Assembly: GCF_030272615.1 (NCBI RefSeq)
Contig: NC_081412.1
Coordinates: forward strand, 141,094,747-141,158,746
DNA length: 64,000 nt
From: Cryptomeria japonica
Lineage: Eukaryota; Streptophyta; Pinopsida; Cupressales; Cupressaceae
Reading direction: 5' to 3'
Positions within the stretch are counted from its first letter, which is position 1; each line of letters opens with the position of its first letter. A program made the position numbers and the translations under genes. Shown piece by piece: positions 1-11,152 of this stretch. A model generated the notes under the pieces. It was not told the origin of the DNA and searched no databases. It saw nothing but the letters and a program-made list of their open reading frames with translations.

Positions 1-54
1 ATCAATGACAAAACATCAATGCAACACATAATCAATTCCTCCAAATGGCCAACA
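1..54 (-). repeat. E1 3' LTR, first 54 bases only
   Basis: These bases match 5865-5918, the start of the 5' LTR, with a few substitutions. The LTR starts TGTTGGCC on the minus strand. The rest lies outside the window. Confidence 0.88.
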
Positions 55-72
55 ATCTCCCCCTTTGGCATT
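55..72 (-). promoter_or_regulatory. E1 polypurine tract
   Basis: On the minus strand a purine run, AAAGGGGGAGA, directly precedes the 3' LTR. This is the expected place for the plus-strand DNA primer. Confidence 0.75.
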
Positions 73-484
73 GATGGCAACACTAGATGTGCAAAATATC
101 CAAGTGCCAAGAAATGCCAAACAAATCTCCCACACAAGAATGTAGCAATGAAATTCTGATCCATACTCTCCTTGTAAATGACATCTCAGTTAAGTTCTGC
201 AAATTTCTCCCCCTAATATATATATCCCTTAAGTTTTTCACATGAATATCTCTCCCCCTTTGATGTTAATGCCAAAGATCTGGCATAAATATCAAAGCAA
301 AATAAAAAACCATTGAATCACAAGGCTAACTACTCCCCCTAAGCAGTAGCATCACCACATCAATCTAGAATGAATAATATCTCTGATAATACATACCAGA
401 CTAATGCCAAATAACATCAATCAGTTTTCTGGCAGATGGGAAGAAATCCCTAATCTGTCTCTGAGGTACTCAAATGATTATTTA

Positions 485-2045
485 GGCGAAGGTTTAATGA
501 AAATGTCTGCAATCTACTCTTTAGTGTTCACATAAACTAGTCTAACTTCATTTTCTTCCACCTTCTCCTTCAAAAAGTTATATTTGATAGATATGTGTTT
601 TGTCTGAGAGTGAAATACCAGATTCTTTGATATGTCTATAATAGCAGAGTTATCACAGTGAATAACTACTGGTCCAATTCAATGCACTTTTATGTCCTTC
701 AACATTTGCTTCATCCATAGAACTTGTGTACAGTTAGTAGCAGCAACAACATACTCAGCTTAAGCAGTAGATAAAGAAGTACATGATTGTTTCTTGTTGA
801 TCCATGAAATAAGTTTCTTTCCAAGAAAGAAAGCTCCACTGGAAGTATTTTTCTAGTCATCAACATCAACTTCCCAATTTGCATCTATATATGCACATAA
901 AGTAAAGTCATCATCCTTAGGGTACCACAAACCATATTCAGATGTACCTTGAAAGTATCTAAAATTTCTTTTCACCGCACTCTCATGATTTTCTCTAGGA
1001 TCATTTTGATATCTTGATGCAATGCAAACATCATTCATTATATCATGCCTAGTCTGAGTCAAATATAGTAGACCTCCAATCGTAGACTTGTATCTTGTAG
1101 GATTTACCAGTGTAGATCCATCTTTCCTTGTCAATTTCTCACTGGTAACAATAGGAGTACTAATCGGTTTAAAATCTTCCATACCAAATTTCTTCAACAT
1201 CTCCCTAGCATACTTAGTTTGACAGATGAAAATACCTTTATCAGTCTGAGTAATCTATAAACCTAAGAAAAATTTCATTTCCCCAATCATAGACATTTCA
1301 AATTCATTCTCCATAATTTTAGAAAATTCCATGCACAACTTATCTTCACCTCCAAAATAATGTCATCAACAAAAACCTCAATAATCAGTATATCATCATC
1401 AGTGACTTTATAATATAAATTACTGTGAGCATTACCTTTAGTGAAACAAAGCTTCAAAAGATATTTATCTAATCTTGCATACCAAGCTCTAGGTGCCTGT
1501 TTCAATCCATATAAAGCTTTCCTTAGCCTGTAAACCATGTTTTTATCATCTGAAAGTGAAAAACCATCATGTTGCTCAATATAAACTTCCTCATCAAGAT
1601 CCCCATTTAGAAAAGCACACTTAACATCCATCTAATAAACCTTGTAGTTTTTATGTGCGGCATAAGCAAGAAATAATCTTACAACTTCAATTCTAGCTAT
1701 AGGTGCAAAAGTTTCACCATAATCAATTCCTTCCTTTTGAGAATATCCTTTACAAACCAATATAGCTTTATTCCTCACAACTTGTCCATCTTCATTTAAT
1801 TTATTCCTAAAAACCCATTTAGTTCTAATAACATTGTTGGGGAACTAAAGTCCATGTGTTATTCTTCTCTATCTAATCTAATTCTTCTTCCATAGATTTC
1901 ATCCAACATTCATCTTTACATTCTTCAATTATTGATATTGGTTCAACTTGAGAAATTAAACATACCTCATTAGCTGTCAATCTTGTTCTTGTCATCACTC
2001 CATTGTTCTTATCCCCAATGATCTGATCTTCTAAATGATTCAACC
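485..2045 (-). pseudogene. E1 reverse transcriptase and RNase H, broken
   Basis: RT is recognised by [11 protein letters not shown] and FVDDII, the copia form of the catalytic YVDD box. RNase H follows, with AEYVVAATN, HCDNSA and SQTKHISIKYNFLKE, ending near 485. Just after FVDDII the frame shifts: the expected phenylalanine-glycine-glycine run appears only if one T is restored in a T run near 1350. Further stops, several of them TAG, interrupt the RNase H part and the RT N-terminus (1632-2045). The pieces around 853-1200 and 1287-1631 read cleanly. This copy cannot make a working polymerase. Confidence 0.88.
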
Positions 2046-3010
2046 TTACATACCTAGGAGTCTTCTGATTCTCTGTTCCTCTTCTAATTCTTCAGTTACT
2101 ATTGAATTTTCTAATACTGCCGGAGTAACTGGTTCAACATTTTGTTCCGGTAAAAGTGTTACCAAATCAGTTATGATCATTTCCACTACCGGTTCTTGCT
2201 CATAAATTTTGATTTGACTTTTATTCAGCTCATCCACCTTGACATTAACACTCTCCACAATTCTCTGCAATTTTTTGTTATAACATTTATATGTTTTGCT
2301 TTCATTAGAATAACCAAAAAGTATTCCTTGATCACATCTAGGATCAAATTTGCCAATGAAATCATCTCTCCTTATATAACATTTACTACCAAAGATTCTA
2401 AAATACTTAACTGTAGGTGTATTTCCAAACCATAATTCATAAGGTGTCTTACCGGTTTCTCCTTGATATGTACTTTGTTGAATGTATAAACTATTGTGCT
2501 CATTGCTTCTCTCCAATAGATATGAGGTAGATTAGCTTCCATCATCACGGTTCTAGCAACATCCAAGATAGTTCTCTTTTTTCTTTCCACAACTCCATTT
2601 CGCTGAGGTGTCTGGGGAGCAAAAAAATGTCTCCTTATGTCATGCTTCTCACAAAAGTTATTAAACTCACTGGATGTGAATTCTCCACCATTATCTGACC
2701 TTAAACACTTAATCTTCAATCCTATCTCAGTTTCAACTTTAGCTTTAAATATTTTAAACTTTTCAAAAGCCTCAAATTTCTCCCTTAGAAAAGTAACCCA
2801 CATCATTCTAGAATAATCATCAATGATTAGCATAAAATATCTATCACCTTGAAAACTTTAAATTCTAGCAAGGCCACACAAATCAATATGAATAAGATCA
2901 AGAACATCATTAGATTTGTCTTGTATACTCTTAGAAAAGGTTCTAACATGTTTTCCCATTTGACATTCTTTACATAATAGATTATAGGGCTTCACAATCT
3001 TAGGTATATC
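2046..3010 (-). pseudogene. E1 integrase, broken
   Basis: This is the copia integrase core, which would join element cDNA to host DNA. The DDE pattern is visible: an Asp in IDDYSRMMW, an Asp in RSDNGGEF, and a Glu in NGVVERKKR. The C-terminal part around 2046-2400 is in a different frame from the core, so at least one frameshift lies in the overlap. The zinc-binding N-terminal part (about 2840-3010) has stops. Order and orientation agree with E1. Confidence 0.88.
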
Positions 3011-3493
3011 TCAAACTACCTTAGTTGAACTGATCTTTACCATGCAATCAAAATTCACATGACATGGCCTTTTATGCCATAACCAAGTCTCATCAATTTG
3101 TGCAATCAAACATGTCTTCTCACCAGAATTCAAATGAAATATATTACCTTTTGTCTGTGTACCGGTTGCAAACTCTAATCCAAATCTATTAATGATTTTG
3201 AATTTTCCATCCTTGAATTGTAATTGAAATCCCTTATCCACCAATTGTCCTACACTCAAAATATTATGCCTTAAACCTTCAACATAATAAACATTATCAG
3301 TATTCTGCTTACCATCTAATGATATAGTTCCTTTTCCTTTGATCATACATGCTTCGTCATCTCCAAATCTAACCAGATCGCCATCAAATTCTTGCAAAGA
3401 TAGAAAATTCCTTTTATCTCCAATCATATGATGTGAACATCCACTGTCAATTACCCATTCATCCTTATCTTCAATTTTAGCAGTAAGAGCCTT
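3011..3493 (-). pseudogene. E1 aspartic protease and pre-integrase segment
   Basis: The protease active site reads DEWVIDSGCSHHM, so the catalytic Asp-Ser-Gly is intact. It is followed by the usual copia stretch with YYVEGLRHNILSVGQL and by the start of the integrase linker (WLWHKRPCH). A TAG stop in the linker just upstream (near 3493) cuts gag from protease at an expected glutamine. The protease would process the Gag-Pol polyprotein. Confidence 0.83.
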
Positions 3494-4633
3494 CTATTCA
3501 AGTACATTCTCTTCTAGTGCTGGAACATCTTCCTTGATAGCCAAGAACACCCATTCCTTTCCATTGTTAGAACCACTAGCAGAGTCTTGTGTCGGTTCAT
3601 CATCAGAATTAGTCACACCTTCCTCAATCGCAATGCAGCATGATTTATCTTTATTTTTCCTGTACTTATACTTGTTCTGATATCCAAGGTTATTCTTAAA
3701 ATATCTTCTAGCTCTTTCTTCAAATCTTAAATTCCTTTCTAGACATCTAGATGCAAAATGACCTATCTTATTACATGCAAAACATTTAAAAGGTGCTTTT
3801 CCTTCATACTTACTTCCTACCGGTCCTTTAGGTACTCTTCTAGCAAATAGGGCTTCAAGTTGCTCAAATTCTTCATCTTCTATTTTCATATCATCCAATT
3901 CCTTTCAATACAAAGCTTTCCAATCTTGCTTGTTGGTTGATGATTTAGATGCATGAAAAGTAGGTTCAAACTTCACAGCTTCAGAAGGTCCAACTTCTTC
4001 AAGCTCAAAAGCAGATAATTTACCAACCAAGGTATCTCGATTGACAAAATTATTAGCCAGTGTTCTCAATTCATTAATTGCAGTAGCCTTCATCTTATAA
4101 GGCAGTGGCAAAGCTCTCAGAACTTCAGAAACTATTTCATCTTCACTCAGATATCCACCACAACATTGAATTCCCATTAAGATTCCATTTACCCTTTCCA
4201 TGAATGCAACAATCCTTTCATCTTCTTCCATCTTCAAGTTTTCAATTCTCACTCGGTAACCATCAAGTTTAGCAATCTTAATAGTAGGGTCATCTTCATT
4301 AAGTGTCTCCAACTTATCCCATATAGCTTTTGTTGTTGATTTGTCAGTTAATCCCATAATTTGTTGATGAGAAAGTGCATACAAGAGGGCTTCTCTTTCT
4401 ATACAATCATTTTTAAGCTCCTTATCCAAGTTTGTTGAAGGAGGATTACCAGATGCTAGATTAAAAGGAGTTACACCATTCTCTATGATTTCCCAAATTT
4501 CCTTACCAAGACATCTCAAATGAGTCTCCATCTGAATCTTCCATACTCTGTAATTTGTTCCATCAAGTCTAGGAGTTTCTCTCCGAAAGACAACAACAAA
4601 TAAACTAGATGAATTTGAACTGTTAGTTATCAT
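3494..4633 (-). pseudogene. E1 gag (capsid and nucleocapsid)
   Basis: Gag starts at an ATG at 4633, only 44 bases after the primer site. The first 242 residues are the capsid-like copia gag (FRRETPRLDGTNYRVWK, then WDKLETL and a run ending LVGKLSAFELEE). A stop near 3905 separates it from a second piece with a CCHC zinc knuckle (CFACNKIGHFASRC). The knuckle binds genomic RNA for packaging. Apart from that stop the frame is open, so this part is better preserved than pol. Confidence 0.88.
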
Positions 4634-4676
4634 AGGATCTTCCTCAAGCAGTTAAGCTTCTGTAGAGAGGACCAGA

Positions 4677-4688
4677 GCTCTGATACCA
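4677..4688 (-). promoter_or_regulatory. E1 primer-binding site (initiator Met tRNA)
   Basis: The minus strand reads TGGTATCAGAGC, the standard plant primer site complementary to the 3' end of initiator methionine tRNA. It lies two bases inside the 5' LTR. Confidence 0.93.
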
Positions 4689-4690
4689 AT

Positions 4691-5918
4691 TGTTAGACAG
4701 TTCAAATAACTGGAAGACAACTGAGACGGGGGGGGTGAATCAATTGTCACCAGATAACCAGAACCTTAAGCAATTAAAACTTTAATACTGGAACACATAA
4801 GATCAATACCAGAATGCATAAACCAATTACCGAAATAGAAGGTATACCAATCAAGCACAAACAACAATTAGAGAATAAATATCCACATGACACCAAGATT
4901 TGTATGTGGAAAACTGGGTAAAAGAAAAAACCACGGTGGGAAGCCTACCCATAGTTAGATAATACTTCTGCAGTAAGTATGTGATTACAAATGAGGGGTC
5001 TGCACTTGTAGGAAGGCCAACAACCTAGAGCACACTACTGAATACAAAAGAAGTCTCACTAACTACATAATAAATCCAAACTATAATCCGGAAGAGAGAA
5101 TGAACTGCAATGATAACATCTCCTATGCCTGAGTACAATTTTGGTTAAGCTCAATACCAGAAAACTAAATTCTCTTACATAAACCCAACTCGATCACCAA
5201 TGATCGACCAAATCCTCTGCATAAATGATTATTACATTATTTGCTCCTTACATATCCATACATGATCTACAATGAGATCTTACATCATATATATACAAAC
5301 CCTTGACCGCAAACAATAAGGTCAGCCACTAGACAATAAATCAATTACATAATTATAAAACATGTTGGCTTGAGACCAAACAAATAATATCCAACCCATA
5401 AGATATCTCAGAAACACATCGAGAAGTCCAATCAACATGTTACATTAAGCTGATCCATAACCTAGATAAACCAAACCCAATTTAGGTCCACACACGCTAA
5501 AGCAATGATCCCAATCAACCAAGTCTCAAACACGATCACCATCAGCATCCTAAATCTCTACTAGAAGACGCACCAACACCACTTATGTATAACATCAAAA
5601 GATCTTCAACAAAACTTTGTCGGTGAAACCCTCACCGGATCAACAAACCAAGCTTGCCAGCATACATGATAGCATCCGATCACCAAATCAAAACCTACTG
5701 ACTGAACATTAATATGAGTAACATGAAAAGTAGATCTAAGCTAATTCCATAAGGCAAAACATACTGGAGCATACCGGATCATCATGATCTAACCAACCAA
5801 AAACCAAACAACCTATTGGGACCAGAAGGATACCGATAAAGAAGCCAAAACAACTAGTGTTGACATCAATGACAAAACACCAATGCAACACATAATTAAT
5901 TCCTCGAAATGGCCAAAA
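4691..5918 (-). repeat. E1 5' LTR (about 1228 bp)
   Basis: On the minus strand it runs from TTTTGGCC (5918; one change from the 3' copy's TGTTGGCC) to TCTAACA (4691). It holds blocks shared with other LTRs here: a GGTTTTTTC...TTTTCCACAT stretch near 4895-4955 and a TTCACCCCC...CTCAGT stretch near 4728-4745. It drives transcription towards lower coordinates. Confidence 0.88.
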
Positions 5919-6130
5919 ATAGTGGGTCTCCAATCCCACCATGGTTTTTCCTCATTGAGGTTTTCCACGTATAAATCTATGGTGCTATGGTGTTCATCTT
6001 CGTCGTTGCATTATTACTTATTGTTATCTGCTTTTGTGTATACCGGTTGTTGAGTTGTTGTGTTAATAAGGTTAAATTTAATCATTCCTGCAGAACACTG
6101 ATTCATCCCCCCTCTCAGTGTTCTTGGATC
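5919..6130 (+). repeat. Truncated 3' part of a copia LTR
   Basis: This segment holds the same conserved LTR blocks as E1, E5 and E9, but on the plus strand: CCACCATGGTTTTTCC, then GGTTTTCCACGT near 5962, and ATTCATCCCCCCTCTCAG near 6091. It is cut on the left by E1 and abuts gypsy gag sequence on the right. No body of its own is visible, so it is a relic, perhaps a solo LTR into which E1 inserted. Confidence 0.72.
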
Positions 6131-6961
6131 CCAATAGGTAATTCATACTAGAAAGATAATAGAAATTTCTACCGGAGGAGAGAACTAGATGGCTACCAAA
6201 ATGAGAATTTTGGAAGACAAGACAAGAGAACATTTAGAGGAACTTGCTTTAAGTGTGGAGGGGAAGAACATCATGAATTCAAGTGTAAGAAGATAGAGAA
6301 TACCGGAAGAGAAGAAGTGGTGGAAGAAAACCCCACCAGATCAGACAATAAACTGGAAGATGGAGAACTGTTGATGATGAGGAGAGCTTTGTGTCATACT
6401 GGGAGAGATGAAGAGCCCTTGTAGAGGAAGAATTTGTTCAAGACTAGATGTAAGGTATCCGATAAGTGTTGTAAAGTTGTTATTGATAGTGGTAGTTCAG
6501 ATAATCTTGTTTCAAAAGAGATGGTGAATAAGTTGAATTTGGAGAGATTGAAACACCCTAAACCTTATCAGATAGCATGGACTAACGATGAACATAAGTT
6601 GTTAGTAAGTGAGCAATGTTTGGTGAAATTGAAAATTGGGAATTATCATGATGAAGTCTTTTGTAATATTATGCCTATGGATATTTGTCATCTTTTGTTG
6701 GGTAGACCTTGGCATTTTGATAGACAAGCAATACATGATGGGAGGAAGAATACATAAACTATTGTGGCCAATGAGATGAAACAAACCTTGTTGCCCTTGG
6801 AGGAACCTTTGAAGAATGAAGTCTATACAAATGTTAGAATTGGTTTGGTAGATGGAAGGAAATTCCCGGATGGATTGAGACATGAGAATGTGTGCTTTGC
6901 CTTAATCCCTAGGAATACTGAGAATCCAGATCATGAAGAGGAACAACCGGGGAAGAGATAA
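6131..6961 (+). pseudogene. E2 gag C-terminus and aspartic protease
   Basis: A CCHC knuckle (CFKCGGEEHHEFKC) lies at about 6240-6285. About 60 codons later comes the retropepsin: VVIDSGSSDNLVS, with an intact catalytic Asp near 6484, and LLLGRPWHFD near the end of the fold. A TAG near 6421 and a TAA at 6755 break the frame. The gag capsid domain upstream is missing. Confidence 0.82.
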
Positions 6962-8460
6962 AATATTTGTTGACATAATATGAAGACATCATTTTAGATA
7001 ATGTACCTAATGGATTTCCACTTGTGAGAAGTATTAGTCATTGCACGGACCTAGTTCCCGGAGCTAGTTTGCCTAACAAAGTTGCACACTAGATGACACC
7101 GATAGAGAATGAAGAACTGAATAGACAAGTACAGGAGCTATTGAAGAAAGGTTTGGCTAGAGAAAGTCTGAGCCCTTGTGTAGTACCAATAATATTAGCA
7201 CCTAAGAAGAATGAAGAGTAGAGAATGTGTACTGATTCCAAAGCAATAAATAAAATCATAGTGAAATACCGGTTTCCTTTGCCTAAGATGGATGACATAA
7301 TGGACTGTTTGAGTGGAGTCAAATACTTTACAAAGATAGATTCAAAGAGTGGATATCATCAGATCAGGATCAGGGAAGGAGATTGGTGGAAGACAACATT
7401 CAAGGAAAATGAAGGACTGTATGAATGGTTGGTGATGCCTTTTGGGTTAACTAATGCACCAAGTACTTTCATGAGGCTGATGAATGAGATATTGAAGAAA
7501 TTCTTGGGTAAGTTTGTTATTGTATATTTGGATGACATTCTATTCAGTAAGACAAAATAGGAGCATTTGTTGCATTTGAGACAAGTTTTGCAGAGGTTGA
7601 GAGAAGAAAAGCTACTAATAAATATTAAGAAGTGTACTTTATGAAGGATGAGTTAGTCTATTTGGGATTTGTGATATCTAAGGATGGTTTGAAGATGGAC
7701 CCTGAGAAAGTAAAAGAAATTGTTGAGTGGCCTACACTGGAAATTATTAGAGAGGTAAGATCATTTCATTGATTAGCTAGTGTCTACCAGAAGTTCATCA
7801 GAAATTTCAGTTCAGTTTGTAACCCTATGACTGAGACCATGAGGGGAGATCAGAAGGAATTCAAGTGGACCACCAGAGAAAACAAAATTTTTGAACTAAT
7901 GAAGCAGAAAGTGGCTGAGCAGCCTGTGTTAGCTTTACCGGATTTCAATAAAGTATTTCAAGTGGATTGTGATGCAAGTGGAACAACAATAGGAGCAGTC
8001 TTAAGTCAAGAAGGGAGAGAAGTAGCTTATTTTAGTGAGAAAATGAATGATGCCTGGAGGAGATATTTAGTATATGATTAGGAGTTTTATGCCACAGTTC
8101 AAGCCTTGAAGAAGTGGAGACATTACTTGTTGCCTAAGGAGTTTGTGTTGTACACAAATCATCAAGCCTTGCAGTATTTGAACAGTCAGAGTAAGTTGAA
8201 TTAGAGACATATGAGATGGGTTGAGTTTTTGTAGAGCTACACCTTTGTGTTGAAGCATAGAAGTGGAAAATATAACAAAGTTGCTGATGCATTGAGTAGG
8301 AGAAGGAATTTGCTGACAGAGATGAGAGTGACAATATTAGGATTTGAGGAATTGAAGACTTTGTATGATGATGACCCGAATTTTGCAAAACTTTGGAGAG
8401 CATGTAGAGAACCAATTACAGTAGATAGAAGAAACTGGTTGGTTTACTTCATTTAGGATG
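6962..8460 (+). pseudogene. E2 reverse transcriptase and RNase H, broken
   Basis: RT motifs in order are [41 protein letters not shown] and the catalytic VYLDDILFS near 7520-7545. RNase H begins with FQVDCDASG near 7960 and continues through AYFSEKM. Stops fall at expected Trp or Gln codons, for example before RMCTDS (TAG for TGG) and after VYD, LN and EFL (TAG for CAG). There is also a frameshift near 7630. It made cDNA in its active form and is dead now. Confidence 0.86.
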
Positions 8461-9215
8461 CGATGTTATTTAGAGGAGTTCAGTTGTGCAAACCTAAGAG
8501 TTCTATGAGGGAGAATCTAATAAAGGAGAAACACAGTGGAGGATTAGCCAGACATTTCGGTATTGACAAAACAGTAGCATTGGTGAATGAGCAGTACTTT
8601 TGGCCCTAGATTCATAAAGATGTTAGGAAATATGTGCAAAGTTGTAGAGTTTGTCAAGTTGCAAAGGGTAGTAGTCAGAATGTGGGATTGTATAAACCTT
8701 TGACAGTACCGGTAAGACCTTGGGAGGATATAAGCATGGATTTTATACTTGGATTGCCTAAAACACCAAGAGGGAATGATTCTATATTTGTGGTAGTGGC
8801 TAGATTCTCTAAGATGGCTCATTTCATACCTTGTAAATAGACATCAGATGCATTACATGTAGCAGACCTATTTTCCAAGGAATTAGTGGGATTGCATGGA
8901 TTACCTAAGAGCATAGTTTCAGACAGAGACACTAAGTTTGTTGGCTATTTTTTGAGAACACTTTGGAAGAAGATGAAAATAAATTTGAAGTTTAGTTCTA
9001 CTTTTCATCCACAGTCTGATGGACAAACATAAGTAGTTAACCGAAGCTTGGGAAATTTGTTGAGATGTTTAGTTGGAGCTAAAACCGGAAGTTGGGATTT
9101 GATCCTTGCACAAGCAGAGTTTGCCTACAACAATTTAGTAAACAAGAGTACTGGAAGAACACCTTTTGAGATTGTTACCGGAGTGCATCCTAGAGGCATA
9201 TCAGAATTAAGAGAT
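8461..9215 (+). pseudogene. E2 integrase, N-terminal and core parts
   Basis: The HHCC-type zinc domain is seen around 8550-8690 ([17 protein letters not shown]). The core follows with [17 protein letters not shown] (first Asp), SDRDTKF (second Asp) and SDGQT near 9018-9029. The next codon, where chromoviral integrases carry the catalytic Glu (GQTE), is TAA at 9030-9032. E3 has inserted right after SELRD. Confidence 0.83.
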
Positions 9216-10404
9216 TGCAAAGCGGAAAAATCGAACCCTAGTTGTTCTCCCCTCCCCAACTCCAAGGAGAGAGAAGGGAGAGTCACTAGGGTTGATGGTT
9301 TTCACTTAGGGGAGACTTTACATTCAAAAGAGGGGTTGAAACCCACAAGATCCAATCCCAGGCAATGCAAGATTGGATTCTAAATGAGTTTCAAGGGTTA
9401 AGACATCAAGGATACCCTCTTTTGTAAAGAATGTAGATAGAAAGATTGAACTAGGAATGCATGTAAAGTAGGAAAGATTCGCTTATAAATAGAGATAGGG
9501 ATATGGGATGAAGCTGCGGACCTGGAATTAGCAGTAAAATGTCGAGACGGTGCTGTTCTACAAATTTGAGCGAAAGTTGACAGGACGATGGCGCCCGACG
9601 TGCACACGGTCCTCCGAAAAATCCGCGAAAGGAAGGGGGATCTGTTCGTCTCTGCACAAGGATTCATGATCTTCAATTACAGCCGCGTACCTACAACCTA
9701 CACACAGAAAAGAGAGGACGATTGGGGGGTTAGGGATGAGGGGTTTGCCTTTAGGTCAAACCCCGGTTTTGGAATTAACCAAGAAATGAGAATGCTATAA
9801 ATGTAAATGTTTGTAATGTAAACAAGTACTGATACCTTGTTGTAAGAATGTTTGTATTCTTACATGCGAAGGTGTAATGTATGTAGTATGTTGTATGTTG
9901 TATGTGATCTCCTCTTCAATGGTTGAATCCTTGTCTTGAATGCAACACCGAGCCTTGAATGGAGACTTAGAATGCTCAATTGCTTGAAGGAATGCTTGAA
10001 TGCTTGAATGTTTGAATAGCGCTTCCGCCTTTTGCACACATATGTCTTCCTCCCTTTTTTGGAAGAGGAAATGTGGTTTATATACTTGTCAATTAGGGCT
10101 GATAGACTGATTTTTCTGACCTTAGGCCGACCAGGAAACATTATTTCCCGAATTGCAAACTTAAAGACCCGATGCCCAAAAGAGGCCGGGCCCAAAATAG
10201 GGCCAGGGACCAGGGTGCTGGGCGCCATGGTCCCACCTCTCGGGATAGCAGGGTGCAAGGAAGGATCAGGCCAAGGTGCAGAAAATGCAGTTTTTGGTGT
10301 CGTAAACAGGTTTCGGGGTCTCCATTCAGGTTCAACGTTGTGCCGCCATCATGAAGACCCAAATGTAGTTGAAATTGCAAGTGTCACAATTTTAGGACGC
10401 TACA
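9216..10404 (-). repeat. E3 3' LTR (1189 bp)
   Basis: On the minus strand it starts TGTAGCGTCC (10404) and ends CTTTGCA (9216). A TATATAAA box lies on the minus strand near 10076-10083. The LTR also carries a hairpin motif with GTGCAC at 9600-9605 that recurs in the leader. Confidence 0.92.
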
Positions 10405-10424
10405 TTTAGCCCCCACTTTAGCGG
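10405..10424 (-). promoter_or_regulatory. E3 polypurine tract
   Basis: The minus strand reads AAAGTGGGGGCTAAA directly before the 3' LTR start TGTAGCG, as expected for the plus-strand primer. Confidence 0.85.
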
Positions 10425-11152
10425 GAGTATAAGCGTATGCTCATACTTCCGGTAAAGTACAAGGAAACAACATTGAAAAACTTTCACCACGTCAAGGAGG
10501 CAAGATACACCAAGCCCCCAGTGGACTAAGGATCTTACGACTTTGATTGACAAAGTAAAAGGGAAGATCACGAGGGAGAACCATGACTGTCAGTAGTAAG
10601 GTTCCCTCACTATGAGTCATGCAAGAAAGATATCAAAAATTTTCAAGGCAAAACTAAATTCGCCAAGAAATTTTTAAGTATCTTGAAAAGATATGAACGA
10701 GATGTATGCCCCCTTACGTTAAAGCGATCGCACCCGCCTCACCGGGGGTGATTGCTTTAAGGTAGTGATACATATAAGAAATGAGAAAGGAGCACGTTAT
10801 CACAAGGATTTATCCCCCAAGTGTGAGATAAGCCCAAGGATAATAGACACAAAACACAAAGCACAAGGTGACTTCGCTTTCCTTGGGGTCAGTATGCTGT
10901 ATGATAATTCATGTATATCATATGTATGTATGCATAATTGTTCTTCATTCCCCAATCAAGGAAAGTCACCTAGAAGAAGGGAACACATGTGTCTTTTGAG
11001 TCAACATGAGAGAGACCAAAAGAGATCTCAATGCTTTGCATCGTCCTCAAGTAGACAACACTAAGGACAACAAATAGAAGAATGAGAATAACACATAGAA
11101 GAAGTAACAAAAGAGATCAAGAGAGGAGGAGAGAGTCTACTATGCTAATGAA
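10425..11152 (-). other. E3 3' untranslated segment
   Basis: About 730 bases between the end of the gag-protease ORF and the polypurine tract. Both strands have frequent stops. I see no RT, integrase or other domain. A CG-rich palindromic stretch lies near 10725-10765 (GCGATCGCACCC... GGGGGTGATTGC). Confidence 0.6.

Larger units (their letters stand above)
1..5918 (-). mobile_element. E1: Ty1-copia LTR retrotransposon, 3' LTR cut by window edge
   Basis: Reading on the minus strand the order is 5' LTR (5918-4691), initiator-Met primer site, gag, protease, integrase, reverse transcriptase, RNase H, polypurine tract, and the first 54 bases of the 3' LTR. The order gag-PR-IN-RT-RH defines Ty1-copia. 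The frame is broken by stops and at least one frameshift, so this copy is not autonomous. The gag and pol closely resemble those of E9, so both belong to one copia lineage. The window edge hides the far flank, so no target duplication can be tested. Confidence 0.93.

Noticed and set aside
9868-10020. TGTATG and GCTTGAATG simple repeats in the E3 LTR as a microsatellite feature
   Set aside because: They are short, shared by both LTRs, and part of normal LTR sequence.
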